Shown here: piece after piece, positions 15,664-25,189 of the stretch
Layout of the letters: each line of letters begins with the position of its first letter
Numbering within the stretch: position 1 is the stretch's first letter
DNA from: RXOA01 sp964547105
Lineage (GTDB): Bacteria > Bipolaricaulota > Bipolaricaulia > UBA7950 > UBA9294
DNA length: 64,000 bases
Assembly (NCBI GenBank): GCA_964547105.1
Contig: CAZJLO010000004.1
Span: forward strand, 8,477 to 72,476
Direction of reading: 5' to 3'
The notes under the pieces: generated by a model
Told to the model about the DNA's origin: nothing
Database searches by the model: none
Seen by the model: the letters and a program-made list of their open reading frames with translations, nothing else
Position numbers and translations under genes: made by a program

Positions 15664-17553
15664 CTAGGGCGTCATTCCGACCGGCGCGAACGCATCCGGT
15701 TCCGCCATCGGCGTGATTCCCGATCCGACAAGTGGCGCATCCAGAGCGATCTCGAATAGCTCTGCCACGTCGATGCCCTCAGAGATCGATGTACTCAGCA
15801 ACAGATGGGTATCGGTGAAGTAGAATCCCCCGAGATGGATCTGCTCTCCTCGTGGATCGTACGGCAGCCACCCATCGGGGACGCGGGCGTTGAGATCGGT
15901 GACAAAGGTCAGGCCGATCTCAGGTTGATCGTCGTACTTCACCAGCTGCACGAGGAATCCATGCCGTGGATCCAAGCTGTACAGCGCGTTTCTGTGGGAT
16001 ACGAGTCCAACGCAGCCGCTGCCGGCGATCGGAGTGGCGAAGGTCAGACAGTCGTTGTGCAAGTCGTAGACGATCAGCATCTGAATACCGCCCGACCACC
16101 CAATAAGGGACAGCGTCGATCCGGAGATCGACACGCCGGTCAGTTCCGCGTTGTCGAACGGGAGCGACTCTGCGAGGATCTGCTCCCTGGGTGCGAAATC
16201 CGCGAGCAAATCATACGTGGTCAACGCGTTTGTCTCGGGAGAGAAGGAGGCGTAGAGAATCCCGCTTTGAATGGCGAAAGCGACCACTGGTCCGGAGACT
16301 CTGCCTAGTGCACTGGCTGATGCAGCATCTGGCGACACAGCGTATACGTATCCCGTGGTCGGGTCGATCGTGACCCAGCGACCATCCATTGGCGCGATCC
16401 CGCCGGGGACGATCTGTATCTCCACTCCATCCTCGAAACGGACCGGGAAACGGAATCGTCGAGCCGTTCCCAAGGCTTCCGTTGTCAGGGAGATCGGTGC
16501 CGGCTTGGTGACTCCGACGAAGCCTTCAAGTGGCGCGAACTCCGCGATATTGGAGAGCATGTCAATCGCCATCGAGCTTCCGGGCCTCTCCGGTACGATG
16601 ACAATGTTTGCGGCTCGAACTTGCTCGAGGACGGGCGTTTGCTTTTCGCTTCGTGTCTGCCCCCACGCGGTGACGGATTCGATGACGACGGCGCCCAGCT
16701 CATCCATGAGCACGGTGCCATCGAGGTCGAGATCGGTGGCGGGATCTTTCAGCGCTGCGATGAGGAAGTGCGTGAACACGCCGTGCCCGAGGCCCCGGCT
16801 TTCGTACGCCATCTCGCGCGGCCCGCATGCCGCGAGAATACCTCGAGAGGTCGTTGTCACCGATGTGATCAAATCGCGCGCCAGCGTGTCGCCTTCGTCG
16901 GACGTGCCGGGGCCGATCTGCTCGAACGTGGCCGAAGTCGCCGGGGAGGTGGCTTGCGTATCCAGGCTTCTCGACTGACCGCCGCTGTGGCACGAGTCGA
17001 AGAAGACGGCGACCGATCTGATATCGGTCTGCTCCATCCAGATACCGAGTGTATCGTCCAGGATGTACGTATCGGGATCGGATGCAATGGAATCATAGAC
17101 GAGCAATGCTTCATCCAAACGGTCGCCATCCGCTTCATCGCCGTCGAGATCCGGCGTGGTTGCTCCATGGCCGGCGACATAGAAGAACACACGGTCCGAG
17201 GGGGCGGCGTCGCGATTCACCCGGTCGAGGGCGGACAGCACCTCGACCCTTGTGGCTTCCTCATTGAGAAGAACGGTCAAGTTCTGCTCCGGAACGGCGC
17301 AGTGTTCCACGAATGTCTGGGCGACCTCCTGGGCATCGGTGGCTGCGAAATAGAGGGGCACGATAGCCGGATCGGCATACTCGGAGATGCCGATCACCAC
17401 CGCCCAGTTTTCGGCGGCACAACTCCAGGAGAGCCCAACGCTGATCAGCAACAACACCAGGACGACAACCGATAAGCGTCTCTGTAGGCGGTGACCCGGA
17501 TCGAGTGTCCCGTGCTTCCACTTGAGAGGATGAGAGTAGCTGTGTATCGACAC
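15664..17553 (-). CDS. Exported caspase-like (C14/orthocaspase) protease with beta-rich C-terminal domain
   Basis: A 629-residue protein. A basic N terminus and hydrophobic segment (residues about 27-46) indicate export or an N-terminal anchor. The caspase-fold domain starts ENWAVVIGISEYAD. The catalytic His is in FFYVAGHGATTP (about His129) and the Cys in VAVFFDSCHSGG (about Cys188), separated by an Asp-rich loop. The remaining 300 residues are beta-rich and resemble a propeller. The only in-frame start is GTG 17553, since a TGA lies five codons upstream. TTGAAT-17-TATCGT ends 6 bases before it, so the message may be nearly leaderless. Substrate unknown. Confidence 0.85.
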   Translation of the reverse strand: MSIHSYSHPLKWKHGTLDPGHRLQRRLSVVVLVLLLISVGLSWSCAAENWAVVIGISEYADPAIVPLYFAATDAQEVAQTFVEHCAVPEQNLTVLLNEEATRVEVLSALDRVNRDAAPSDRVFFYVAGHGATTPDLDGDEADGDRLDEALLVYDSIASDPDTYILDDTLGIWMEQTDIRSVAVFFDSCHSGGQSRSLDTQATSPATSATFEQIGPGTSDEGDTLARDLITSVTTTSRGILAACGPREMAYESRGLGHGVFTHFLIAALKDPATDLDLDGTVLMDELGAVVIESVTAWGQTRSEKQTPVLEQVRAANIVIVPERPGSSMAIDMLSNIAEFAPLEGFVGVTKPAPISLTTEALGTARRFRFPVRFEDGVEIQIVPGGIAPMDGRWVTIDPTTGYVYAVSPDAASASALGRVSGPVVAFAIQSGILYASFSPETNALTTYDLLADFAPREQILAESLPFDNAELTGVSISGSTLSLIGWSGGIQMLIVYDLHNDCLTFATPIAGSGCVGLVSHRNALYSLDPRHGFLVQLVKYDDQPEIGLTFVTDLNARVPDGWLPYDPRGEQIHLGGFYFTDTHLLLSTSISEGIDVAELFEIALDAPLVGSGITPMAEPDAFAPVGMTP

Positions 17554-17712
17554 AAAAGAACGATATCAGACAACATCCTCCGATTCAACCGTGTCAAGAA
17601 CGGATCGGCACGTCGGACTCCTCGGACTTGCCCTCGCTGATTGAGCGATCCATGCCTTCCTGCTCTGCGTGACAGGTGTCCTTGCGGGAGGCGCTTTTCC
17701 CCAGATCACCTT

Positions 17713-17730
17713 CCGACGCCGGCGCGTCGG
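17713..17730 (-). terminator. Hairpin just after the DUF2877 stop
   Basis: CCGACGC, a 4-base GCCG loop and GCGTCGG give a 7-bp GC stem seven bases past the last gene of the hydroxylase/FdrA operon. No T-run follows, so termination efficiency is uncertain. Confidence 0.45.
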
Positions 17731-17736
17731 CGAATC

Positions 17737-18717
17737 CTACAGAACCTCCGCCTCGTTCCACCCAAGCAAGAATCCCTGAAGAATGCGGACGCCGGACGTA
17801 TGCCCGAGCGACGCGACCCGCTGCAGCGCCGCTTCAAGCGCCACCGGACTCGATGATGCAGCGGCAGTGGTGAGGTCAACGAGCGGCTCGGGAAACGTCC
17901 GTTCGCAGGCGGCAACGATCATCTGTGCCGACGGAAGCGCTGTCCCCTTCCAGGCGATAGCCGGTAGATTGCCCCGAAGGCGCGGCAGCACCGATCGTGC
18001 TCGAGTCGAGTGGCGCTCCCAAGCGGTTAGCGACATGAGCAGCCCGACAAGGATGTCATCGCCACTTGGCGTGGCGCCGCAGCCGAGTCCGACAAGATCG
18101 GACAGGGATGCCGGGTTATGAAACTCGCGCCATCGAGCGAGGATCGGCTCGATCGGCTCGTCGGCCGGCTCACGTACAGGATTGCGTGCCATGATCAACC
18201 TTCGCACCATCCCCAACAGGCACGGCGCAACGATCCGAGCGGCTTTGGCGCTCTCGTCATCAAACGGGTCGATTCGCAGCGGGATGATCGCGGCCCGACC
18301 GAGATCGAGCTTGATGTCACCTGCTTCGGCGTGGAGGACGACCTTGTCCGGTCTCGGTCGGGATTTCTCGGCCGCCGGCTGGGCTGCGTCGAGGATCGAA
18401 CCGGGAGGGCGATCTGTTGGCAGAGCAGCTTGGACTTCCACTGCCCAAGGGTGAAACGCGACGCCGGCGGTCTGAATCGCGATCATCGCCGCTTGGTCGC
18501 CGGTTCCGAATCGAGCGTTGATGCCGCCGCAGAACGCGGAAGCAACCGAACCTGCTTTCGGCTTGGCGTCGAAGCAACGCGCCGCATGTGGACCGATCCG
18601 AGCGGCACGGAGCGTTCTTTGATGCAATAAGGCGCTCTCACACGGCTCCTGAATGTGACGTGCATTACAAATTAATCCGAGAGATGTGCTGTCAGCGGTC
18701 GCACGATGGTATGTCAA
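17737..18717 (-). CDS. DUF2877 protein (AllH/YlbF-like), oxamate carbamoyltransferase subunit candidate
   Basis: The C-terminal half carries the DUF2877 hallmark GLGCGATPSGDDILVGLL and the GTALPSAQMI region. In E. coli the matching gene (ylbF/allH) forms a set with fdrA and ylbE reported to encode oxamate carbamoyltransferase, which splits oxalurate to oxamate and carbamoyl phosphate. Homologues of all three are in this operon. The start is uncertain: the only far-upstream option is TTG 18717 without a good ribosome site, and the true start may lie 20-40 codons further in. It is the last gene of the operon. Confidence 0.8.
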   Translation of the reverse strand: MTYHRATADSTSLGLICNARHIQEPCESALLHQRTLRAARIGPHAARCFDAKPKAGSVASAFCGGINARFGTGDQAAMIAIQTAGVAFHPWAVEVQAALPTDRPPGSILDAAQPAAEKSRPRPDKVVLHAEAGDIKLDLGRAAIIPLRIDPFDDESAKAARIVAPCLLGMVRRLIMARNPVREPADEPIEPILARWREFHNPASLSDLVGLGCGATPSGDDILVGLLMSLTAWERHSTRARSVLPRLRGNLPAIAWKGTALPSAQMIVAACERTFPEPLVDLTTAAASSSPVALEAALQRVASLGHTSGVRILQGFLLGWNEAEVL

Positions 18718-18831
18718 CTAGAGGCCTTCCAGTAGCAGATACAGGGAATGTCATCTACGAGAGGTTCCGCTATCATCCAAGTTGAGTGTTATCTAGATCA
18801 CATGGAGCGGATCGAGCGCGCGTGATCCTCA
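18718..18831. other. Spacer between cyclase and DUF2877 genes
   Basis: An unusually long gap for this operon. A TTGACA (minus strand, around 18712-18717) coincides with the annotated TTG start of the DUF2877 gene, so an internal promoter is possible, but no -10 element is convincing. Confidence 0.3.
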
Positions 18832-19701
18832 TCAGGTTCGACCGATCGCATGAAGGTGGGGGTTCTTGGCCCCGGCGACATCGCCGAACTTCGTCAGCAC
18901 ACACCCGTTCTTGGCTTCCCGTAGCTCGTTGTAGCGGTCATCATCGACCATGGCCACGATTCGGCTGATGGAGCTTTCGCCGTCGACAAACCGCCATGGG
19001 AAACATCCGATCGTCACCCGCTGGTTGAGCAGGAGGTCGATGTCCCCGCCAAGGCACTCGGCATGGATAATTCCGTACGGGAACAGCTCGATATGCATCA
19101 GCTGGTACTTGGAATCATCGAACTGCTGTTCGAGCGAGCGGCCGTACTTGTTGCGAAAATGGGCATCGGCTTCCTTGGCTTGACGAGGCATCCAATTGCG
19201 GATGATCGTATTCATCGGATGATCGGCACTGCCGCAATCCACGCCGATCCAGCGGATATTCTTTCTGCGGCACCACAGAGCGAACTCCCGGTCCGGACCA
19301 GGGTGCTTCACCATGTAGCGTACTTCGTCAGCCGTTGGCTGATCCCAGCCATAGTGATGATAGCCGGTGTGGATCACAAGGATGTCGCCGTCGTGAACGT
19401 CGACGCGTTCCTCGATCATCTCTGGTGTGTAGATATCGTAGTCGCCGACAGCATCGGACAGATCGACGATCACCCCGTCATGAACGAGGAAATCGAACGA
19501 CAGCTCCGAGATGTCTTTGCCCGGCGTGTAGAAGTGAATTTCGCCGTCGAGATGGGTGCCGACGTGATTGGAGTGGGTCAACAGCTGACCATTGGCCCCG
19601 TTGGGGGCAAGGCGTTTGAAGTACTTGAGTTGAAGCGGCTCGTAGGTCGGCCATGGCGGCGTCGCGGTCGAAAGCGGAATTGTCAGATCGATCAGCTTCA
19701 T
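18832..19701 (-). CDS. Cyclase-family metal-dependent hydrolase (kynurenine formamidase-like)
   Basis: A 289-residue protein of the cyclase/KynB superfamily, whose members hydrolyse amide or ester bonds with a divalent metal. It opens with IDLTIPLSTATPPWPTYEP and has the metal-binding motif HVGTHLDGEIHF (HxGTHxDxxxH), and later IGVDCGSADHP. Substrate cannot be read from sequence. Its position inside the hydroxylase/FdrA operon suggests an amide intermediate of purine or ureide breakdown rather than tryptophan catabolism; that is inference. The ATG follows AAGGAG. Confidence 0.85.
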   Translation of the reverse strand: MKLIDLTIPLSTATPPWPTYEPLQLKYFKRLAPNGANGQLLTHSNHVGTHLDGEIHFYTPGKDISELSFDFLVHDGVIVDLSDAVGDYDIYTPEMIEERVDVHDGDILVIHTGYHHYGWDQPTADEVRYMVKHPGPDREFALWCRRKNIRWIGVDCGSADHPMNTIIRNWMPRQAKEADAHFRNKYGRSLEQQFDDSKYQLMHIELFPYGIIHAECLGGDIDLLLNQRVTIGCFPWRFVDGESSISRIVAMVDDDRYNELREAKNGCVLTKFGDVAGAKNPHLHAIGRT

Positions 19702-19767
19702 TGCAGCTCCTTTTCATCTTCGATTCACGTCTTGTCGGTGCGGCCCTGAATGGTTGCCTGGCCCGCG

Positions 19768-21243
19768 TCACGCATCTCGCGGACGGACCGATTCAGCGAG
19801 AGCCTCCGCTGCTTGGGCGAAACAAGCCATCGGCGGCGACACCAGCCCTGCACCGACCATGCCAATGCCCGGCTGTTTGTGAGCAATCCCTGTGTTGATC
19901 GCGGGAACGATTCCCGAATTGACCACGGCGAGCACATCGATCCCGGTCGGTGTGCCACGGAACCCGAGCGCCGGGATCTGGTACGCTGGGTGGTCGGCAA
20001 GGCAGATTTCACGCATTCGTTGCGTGGTCCGGATTGCACGATCGGGGCTGCCTCCGACGAACTGCACGATCGCCGGTGCGGCGGCCATGGCGAAGGCGCC
20101 ATACCCGGCTGTCTCGGTAATCGCCGAATCCCCGATGTCGAGGGCGGCATCCTTCTCGGAAAAACCGGGAAGATACAGCCCATCTACTCTAGGAGCGGCA
20201 GCTGTGTACCAGCGATCACCGGTGCCGGAGACCCGGATGCCGAACTCGGTGCCGTTCCGGCTCATCGCAGTGACAAGCGAGCTTCCCGGAATGCCCGCTG
20301 CGGCATCCAAAGCGCACTTCGCTGCGGGCATCGTCAGATTGAGGAAGAAGTGATCGTTGGCGTGAAGGAACGAGAGGATCTCGACAATCGACTCGCGCGG
20401 ATAGTCCAGGCCGACGAGGATCGGCGCCAACTCGCGGATCAGAAGCGACGTACCAGCACGGTTGCGGTTGTGTCCCTCATCCCCCATCTGCAGTGCCTGA
20501 GCGATGAGGCTGCGTAGGTCGATCGGCCCCAAACGCTCAATGGCGGCGGCGAGGATCGGAGCAAGCACATCGCGCATCCAGTCCAATCGATCGATCACTT
20601 CGGGGGCGTAGGCCCCGTAGCGAAGCACCTTGCCCAGGCCTTCATTCAGTGTACAGTAGGCGTGGTTCGCTGCCTTCTCGTTTTCGATGATCCATACCGG
20701 CATTGAGGCGGTAACGATTCCTGCCATCGGACCGACGGCTTGATGGTGATGGCAGGGAGAGAAGAGGATCTCACCCGAGGATGCCAACGCCTCGGCCTCG
20801 ACAGCAGACTTTGCCTTCCGCTCATACAGCAGCCCGCCGATAATGGCGCCGCGCATCGGACCGCACATCGCTTCCCATTTCACCGGCGGACCGGCGTGGA
20901 GAACGGTGTCTTCGTCCATTCCCGGTACAACGTTCCCGGCGATCCCGATCCCGATAATCCTCGGCTTTGCTCCAACAAGACGGGAAATCGCTTCGCGGTT
21001 GGCCGCTGCGATCTCTTCGATCCAGCCGCTGCCATCCGGTCGCACCAGCAAATCGATCCGTTCGGCCAGCGCCGAATTGCCTCCGGCCGGCGGGCGCCAG
21101 TCAACATGACTCACCGGCACGTTCTCGGTGCGGAGCGCTTCGGCGAAGCTTTCCAGGCCGACATTGATCACGGCCAGCTCCCCCTCGAACAGGTCGCGCA
21201 TTCGATCACCGCTGCTCTGGGAGAGGTGAACTCTCGGGTTCAT
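19768..21243 (-). CDS. DUF1116 protein (YlbE/AllG-like)
   Basis: A 491-residue member of the DUF1116 family (E. coli YlbE/AllG, YahG). Features are an N-terminal FAEALRTENVPVSHVDWRPPAGG segment, central GPMRGAIIGGLLYE and a C-terminal INTGIAHKQPGIGMVGAG stretch. It is reported to act with FdrA and DUF2877 as oxamate carbamoyltransferase. Its ATG overlaps the fdrA stop as ATGA, giving tight coupling. Confidence 0.88.
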   Translation of the reverse strand: MNPRVHLSQSSGDRMRDLFEGELAVINVGLESFAEALRTENVPVSHVDWRPPAGGNSALAERIDLLVRPDGSGWIEEIAAANREAISRLVGAKPRIIGIGIAGNVVPGMDEDTVLHAGPPVKWEAMCGPMRGAIIGGLLYERKAKSAVEAEALASSGEILFSPCHHHQAVGPMAGIVTASMPVWIIENEKAANHAYCTLNEGLGKVLRYGAYAPEVIDRLDWMRDVLAPILAAAIERLGPIDLRSLIAQALQMGDEGHNRNRAGTSLLIRELAPILVGLDYPRESIVEILSFLHANDHFFLNLTMPAAKCALDAAAGIPGSSLVTAMSRNGTEFGIRVSGTGDRWYTAAAPRVDGLYLPGFSEKDAALDIGDSAITETAGYGAFAMAAAPAIVQFVGGSPDRAIRTTQRMREICLADHPAYQIPALGFRGTPTGIDVLAVVNSGIVPAINTGIAHKQPGIGMVGAGLVSPPMACFAQAAEALAESVRPRDA

Positions 21244-22808
21244 ACGCTGGCCCCTTTCGCCCACCGCTCGATCACGCCGGATGCGGCAAGCGCCGCCGCG
21301 GCGTTGCTATCAGCGACGATGACCCCGGCTTCTTCGAGAAGCGTGCGCTGGCGGTCGAGATCCTGCGGATCCCGGTTCGTCCCGGTGATCGAGCCGATCA
21401 CGAGGAGAGTCCGCCCTTGTTCACGCATCAACCTGCGGGCTTGATTCAGCCGAACGGCAAGCGCCTCGGCAGGAAATGGATGGGCGCCGTAGCCGAGGAC
21501 GAGATCGACCAGAATCGCGGCAACCGTTGGATCTTGGACGACGTCTTGCAGCACCTCGCCTCGCAGGGAGGGCTCGATCATCGGATGCGGCCGCCCCACG
21601 GTGAACCGATCGTCGCCAAGATCCCACAGCACATGGCCGCGAACGAGATCCTGTCGATCATAGTCGATACGCCACGCATGATCGGAAGCGACATTCGATT
21701 CCACCTCGATCCCCCGCGATCGCAGGATCGCCCATGCCTCTTGACACAGCGTTCCACCGCAGAACAATCCGACGAGCCGGCGGCGCTCGGTTGCCCTCGT
21801 GGCAGTGGACCCGTCGGGATCTATTGCCGGCACGGGAATCGATTCGGGTACATCCACACCGCAAATGCGGCACGCGTCAGATGCAGCTTCGGCGAGCGTC
21901 CCGGCTTGGGTCAGCGAAGCTCTTTCCGACCGGGTCTTTGCTCCCACGAAGTGGACAACAGCCGGCTTGCCGCAGGAAACGAGCTTCGCGAGGACGATGT
22001 CCGCAATCCGGGACGCCGGAGTCTTGGAGACGAGGACGATCACATCGGTGTTCGGATCTCCGGTCAGCGTTTCGATTGCAAGCAAGGTCATGCGTCCTTC
22101 GACTTGCTCGGACAGGTCGCGGCCTCCTGTTCCGATGGCTTGTGAAACACCGGCGCCGAGACGGTGGACCAGACAGCTGATCTCCTGGATGCCGGTTCCC
22201 GAAGCACCAACGATGCCGATGCCGCCACGCCGAACGGCGTTGGCAAAACCAAGCGGCTTGCCGTTGATGATTGCTGTACCACAATCCGGCCCCATCATCA
22301 GCAGCCGGCGGCGGACGGCCTCGTCCTTGAGCGAAACCTCATCTTCGATCGAAACATTGTCGGAAAAAAGCATCACGTGCAGCCCCTGCCGGAGGGCGAT
22401 TCTCGCTTCGCGAGCCGCATACTCGCCGGGAACCGAAATCAGGGCGAGGTTGGCGCCGGGCAGGCGTCGAGCGGCATGGGGAATGGTGGTCGGCGGGGCG
22501 GACGTCGCCCGAGACGCGGCATCATCACGGGGATCGGGCTGGACGGCAAGCAGCTCATCGAGCCGCTCTGCTACCGCTTTGGCTGCTTCGGATGTTTCCG
22601 CGTCGACCGCGATCACAAGGTCGTTTGGTGACGCATGCGTCAGCGCCGGATCATCGAAGCCAATTCGGGTGAGATTGTCGATGTTCGTCGTCGTTCCCAT
22701 GGAAACGACGGCTTGCGAGACCCCGCTCACCGCTTGGAGCTTGCGGCTGATTTGCATGAGGAAGACCGAGTCGAAGTAACGATCCGATTCGATTCGTACC
22801 GTCTTCAT
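21240..22808 (-). CDS. fdrA: FdrA-type acyl-CoA synthetase-like protein (AllF)
   Basis: A 522-residue protein of the succinyl-CoA-synthetase-like FdrA family. It shows a CoA-ligase Rossmann part (MMGPDCGTAIINGKPLGFANAV, GGIGIVGASGTGIQEISC), GTGGRDLSEQVEGRM, and a C-terminal domain with VDLVLGYGAHPFP. Despite the acyl-CoA synthetase label, the E. coli protein is reported to work with YlbE and YlbF in oxamate transcarbamylation, generating carbamoyl phosphate that can yield ATP through carbamate kinase. No carbamate kinase gene is in the window. The start overlaps the preceding hydroxylase gene (ATGA). Confidence 0.92.
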   Translation of the reverse strand: MKTVRIESDRYFDSVFLMQISRKLQAVSGVSQAVVSMGTTTNIDNLTRIGFDDPALTHASPNDLVIAVDAETSEAAKAVAERLDELLAVQPDPRDDAASRATSAPPTTIPHAARRLPGANLALISVPGEYAAREARIALRQGLHVMLFSDNVSIEDEVSLKDEAVRRRLLMMGPDCGTAIINGKPLGFANAVRRGGIGIVGASGTGIQEISCLVHRLGAGVSQAIGTGGRDLSEQVEGRMTLLAIETLTGDPNTDVIVLVSKTPASRIADIVLAKLVSCGKPAVVHFVGAKTRSERASLTQAGTLAEAASDACRICGVDVPESIPVPAIDPDGSTATRATERRRLVGLFCGGTLCQEAWAILRSRGIEVESNVASDHAWRIDYDRQDLVRGHVLWDLGDDRFTVGRPHPMIEPSLRGEVLQDVVQDPTVAAILVDLVLGYGAHPFPAEALAVRLNQARRLMREQGRTLLVIGSITGTNRDPQDLDRQRTLLEEAGVIVADSNAAAALAASGVIERWAKGASV

Positions 22809-25189
22809 GACGTTCCCCTTGCCGGAGAGTTGTGCTCGGAGCGCTTCGCGGCAGCGGATCGGTCGATGGCGAGGCGGATTCGTTCCGCCGTCAATGGCAG
22901 CTCGAAAAAGTCGACTCCCAGTGCATCGTACAATGCATTCCCGATTGCCGAGGGAACGGATATCATCGGGTGTTCGGCAACACCTCGTGCTCCGAAAGGC
23001 CCACCCGGCTGGGGGGTCTCAAGGAGAATCGGCGACATCTTTCCGGGCAGATCCTTGGCGGTCGGAATCTTGTAGTCGACGAACGACCCGTTTTGTAGGC
23101 CGCCCTGCGCGTCGAACCGGAATCCTTCCCATAGAGCCGATCCCAGGCCTTGGATGACGCCGCCAATCACCTGGCCGCGGCACAGCATGGGGTTGAGTAC
23201 CTTGCCGGCATCGAGTGCGGTCGCAATCCGAACGATGGTCACTTCGCCGGTGTGGGTGTCCACTTCGAGCTCGACGGCGTGTGCTCCGTACGTCCAGAAC
23301 TGCGCCGGCAACCCCTGACCGGTATCCGGATCAAGGTGCGTCAACCCGCGCGCAATGGTGCGACCGCGGCCGATCACCGGACCGCCGACGCTGTTCCCGT
23401 TGGGGAACGTATAGCCGAGAGATAGCGAAGCATAGGGCAGGCGGCGGTTGGGTTCGGCCTTGGGGAAGGCATACCCGTCTCGGCAGACGATATCCTCCAC
23501 CGGCAGCGAAAGCGCAAGCGAAGCTATCTCGCGCAGCTGGCGAAGACAATCTTCGGCCGCTTCAATCACCGCATTGCCGCCCATGTAGGCGAACCGACTG
23601 GCAACGGTCGACCAGTCATACGGCGAAAAAGCCGTATCGCATTCCCATGTGATACGCACCCGGTCGACCGGAATACGGAGCTTCTCCGCTGCGATCTGCC
23701 GAAGCACGGTGTACGTGCCCTGCCCGTAGTCAACGCCGGAGATAAGCAGGTCGGCGTCGCCCTCTTCATCCAGCTTGAGCACCGCGGAGCAAGCCGTGTT
23801 TGTCGGCATCGCCGGAGCTTTGTGGAGCATGGCGATTCCTTTGCCGCGACGCTTGTGAGGGGTGGCGGACGATGTAGGCTCCGATGTATCCCATCCGATC
23901 TCTCTGGCGACCGCATCCAAACATCCCTGAGGACTGCCATGACCGGGAGTGATCGGTTCGCCGGTAATCGTTCGATCGCCTGCTCGAAGCAGATTTCTGC
24001 GACGGAATTCGACGGGATCGATATCGAGTTTCCTTGCCATCTGGTCGATTGCCCGTTCGACTCCCCACAGCACCTCGAGATGGCCGAAACCACGATAGGC
24101 GGTTCCGAACAGCTTGTGTGTGTACACCACATAGGAGTCGATCCAGCAATTGGGGATTGCGTACGGCCCCGCTCCGGCGTAGGCGGCGGCGCGGCCGATG
24201 TTAACGCCGTAGTCGGCATAGGCACCTGCATCCCAAAGATACGTAGCTTTGAACGAGACGATCTTACCGTCCGTCGTCGCACCGATTTCCAAGTGACTGT
24301 GGAGCCCCTGTCGGGAGGGGAGGGTGTTGAACTCCTGCTCTCTTGTTGCGACCAGCTTGACCGGACGACCGCCGGCGGCTCGGGAGAGCACATACACGAG
24401 CGGTTCGAGATGAAGTCCGGCCTTGCCGCCGAATCCCCCTCCGACGTAGGGAACATGCACGCGGATCGAGCCGTGAGGGACTCCGAACGCACGGCTCATA
24501 AGATGTCGAACTGTGTACGGGGATTGGCTGGATGTCCAGATCTCGATCCGACCTCCAGGAAGGGCTTCGGCGATGGCAGCATGAGTTTCCATCGCCACGT
24601 GTTGTACGGGAGGGTTGTAGAATCTGCTGCTGACGCGAACATCAGCGGCGGCAAATGCAGCATCGGCGTTTCCGGTGCGGATCTTCTGATGATGAGCGAT
24701 GTTCGTGTTCTTCTGGGGAAAGAACACACCTTGCATGTGTTGGTAGGTGTGAAGATCGGGATGAACCAACGGCGAGCCGTCGTGGATCGCCTCACGCGGG
24801 TCGAGAACGGCCGGGAGCGGATCGTATTCGACAGCAATCTTTGCACAGGCTTCCCGCGCTGCATCGAGGCTGATTGCGGCGACTGCGGCGATTGGTTCGC
24901 CTTGGTATCGAACGATATCTCGGGCGAGGATTCGCTTGTCTTGCATATAGAGCCCGAGGTGATAATCGAGGTCGGCTCCGGTCAGAACGGCACGGACGCC
25001 GGGAACGGCTTTGGCTTCAGCGGTGTCGATGGAGACGATTTGCGCAGAGGCGATCGGAGAGGTGACCAGGGCGGCGTGCAGCATCCCCGGAAAGGCAAGA
25101 TCATGCGTGAATTGGGCCTTCCCTGTCACCTTGTCGACCGCATCAGCTCGTGTGATCGGTGCGCCGACATATCGGAGTTCGTCAGGCAT
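22805..25189 (-). CDS. Molybdenum hydroxylase large subunit (xanthine dehydrogenase family)
   Basis: About 794 residues with the molybdopterin-binding layout of the xanthine oxidase/aldehyde oxidase family: an N-terminal a/b hammerhead (DAVDKVTGKAQFTHD), VPYVGGGFGGKAG, AYRGFGHLE, and near the C terminus GPFGARGVAEH, where the Glu corresponds to the catalytic base. The 2Fe-2S and FAD subunits are separate genes immediately upstream, so the enzyme is the bacterial three-subunit type. Substrate cannot be fixed from sequence; the FdrA-type genes downstream point to a purine. ATG 25189 with GGAAGG upstream is chosen over a longer 25228 start lying inside the upstream gene. Confidence 0.92.
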   Translation of the reverse strand: MPDELRYVGAPITRADAVDKVTGKAQFTHDLAFPGMLHAALVTSPIASAQIVSIDTAEAKAVPGVRAVLTGADLDYHLGLYMQDKRILARDIVRYQGEPIAAVAAISLDAAREACAKIAVEYDPLPAVLDPREAIHDGSPLVHPDLHTYQHMQGVFFPQKNTNIAHHQKIRTGNADAAFAAADVRVSSRFYNPPVQHVAMETHAAIAEALPGGRIEIWTSSQSPYTVRHLMSRAFGVPHGSIRVHVPYVGGGFGGKAGLHLEPLVYVLSRAAGGRPVKLVATREQEFNTLPSRQGLHSHLEIGATTDGKIVSFKATYLWDAGAYADYGVNIGRAAAYAGAGPYAIPNCWIDSYVVYTHKLFGTAYRGFGHLEVLWGVERAIDQMARKLDIDPVEFRRRNLLRAGDRTITGEPITPGHGSPQGCLDAVAREIGWDTSEPTSSATPHKRRGKGIAMLHKAPAMPTNTACSAVLKLDEEGDADLLISGVDYGQGTYTVLRQIAAEKLRIPVDRVRITWECDTAFSPYDWSTVASRFAYMGGNAVIEAAEDCLRQLREIASLALSLPVEDIVCRDGYAFPKAEPNRRLPYASLSLGYTFPNGNSVGGPVIGRGRTIARGLTHLDPDTGQGLPAQFWTYGAHAVELEVDTHTGEVTIVRIATALDAGKVLNPMLCRGQVIGGVIQGLGSALWEGFRFDAQGGLQNGSFVDYKIPTAKDLPGKMSPILLETPQPGGPFGARGVAEHPMISVPSAIGNALYDALGVDFFELPLTAERIRLAIDRSAAAKRSEHNSPARGTS

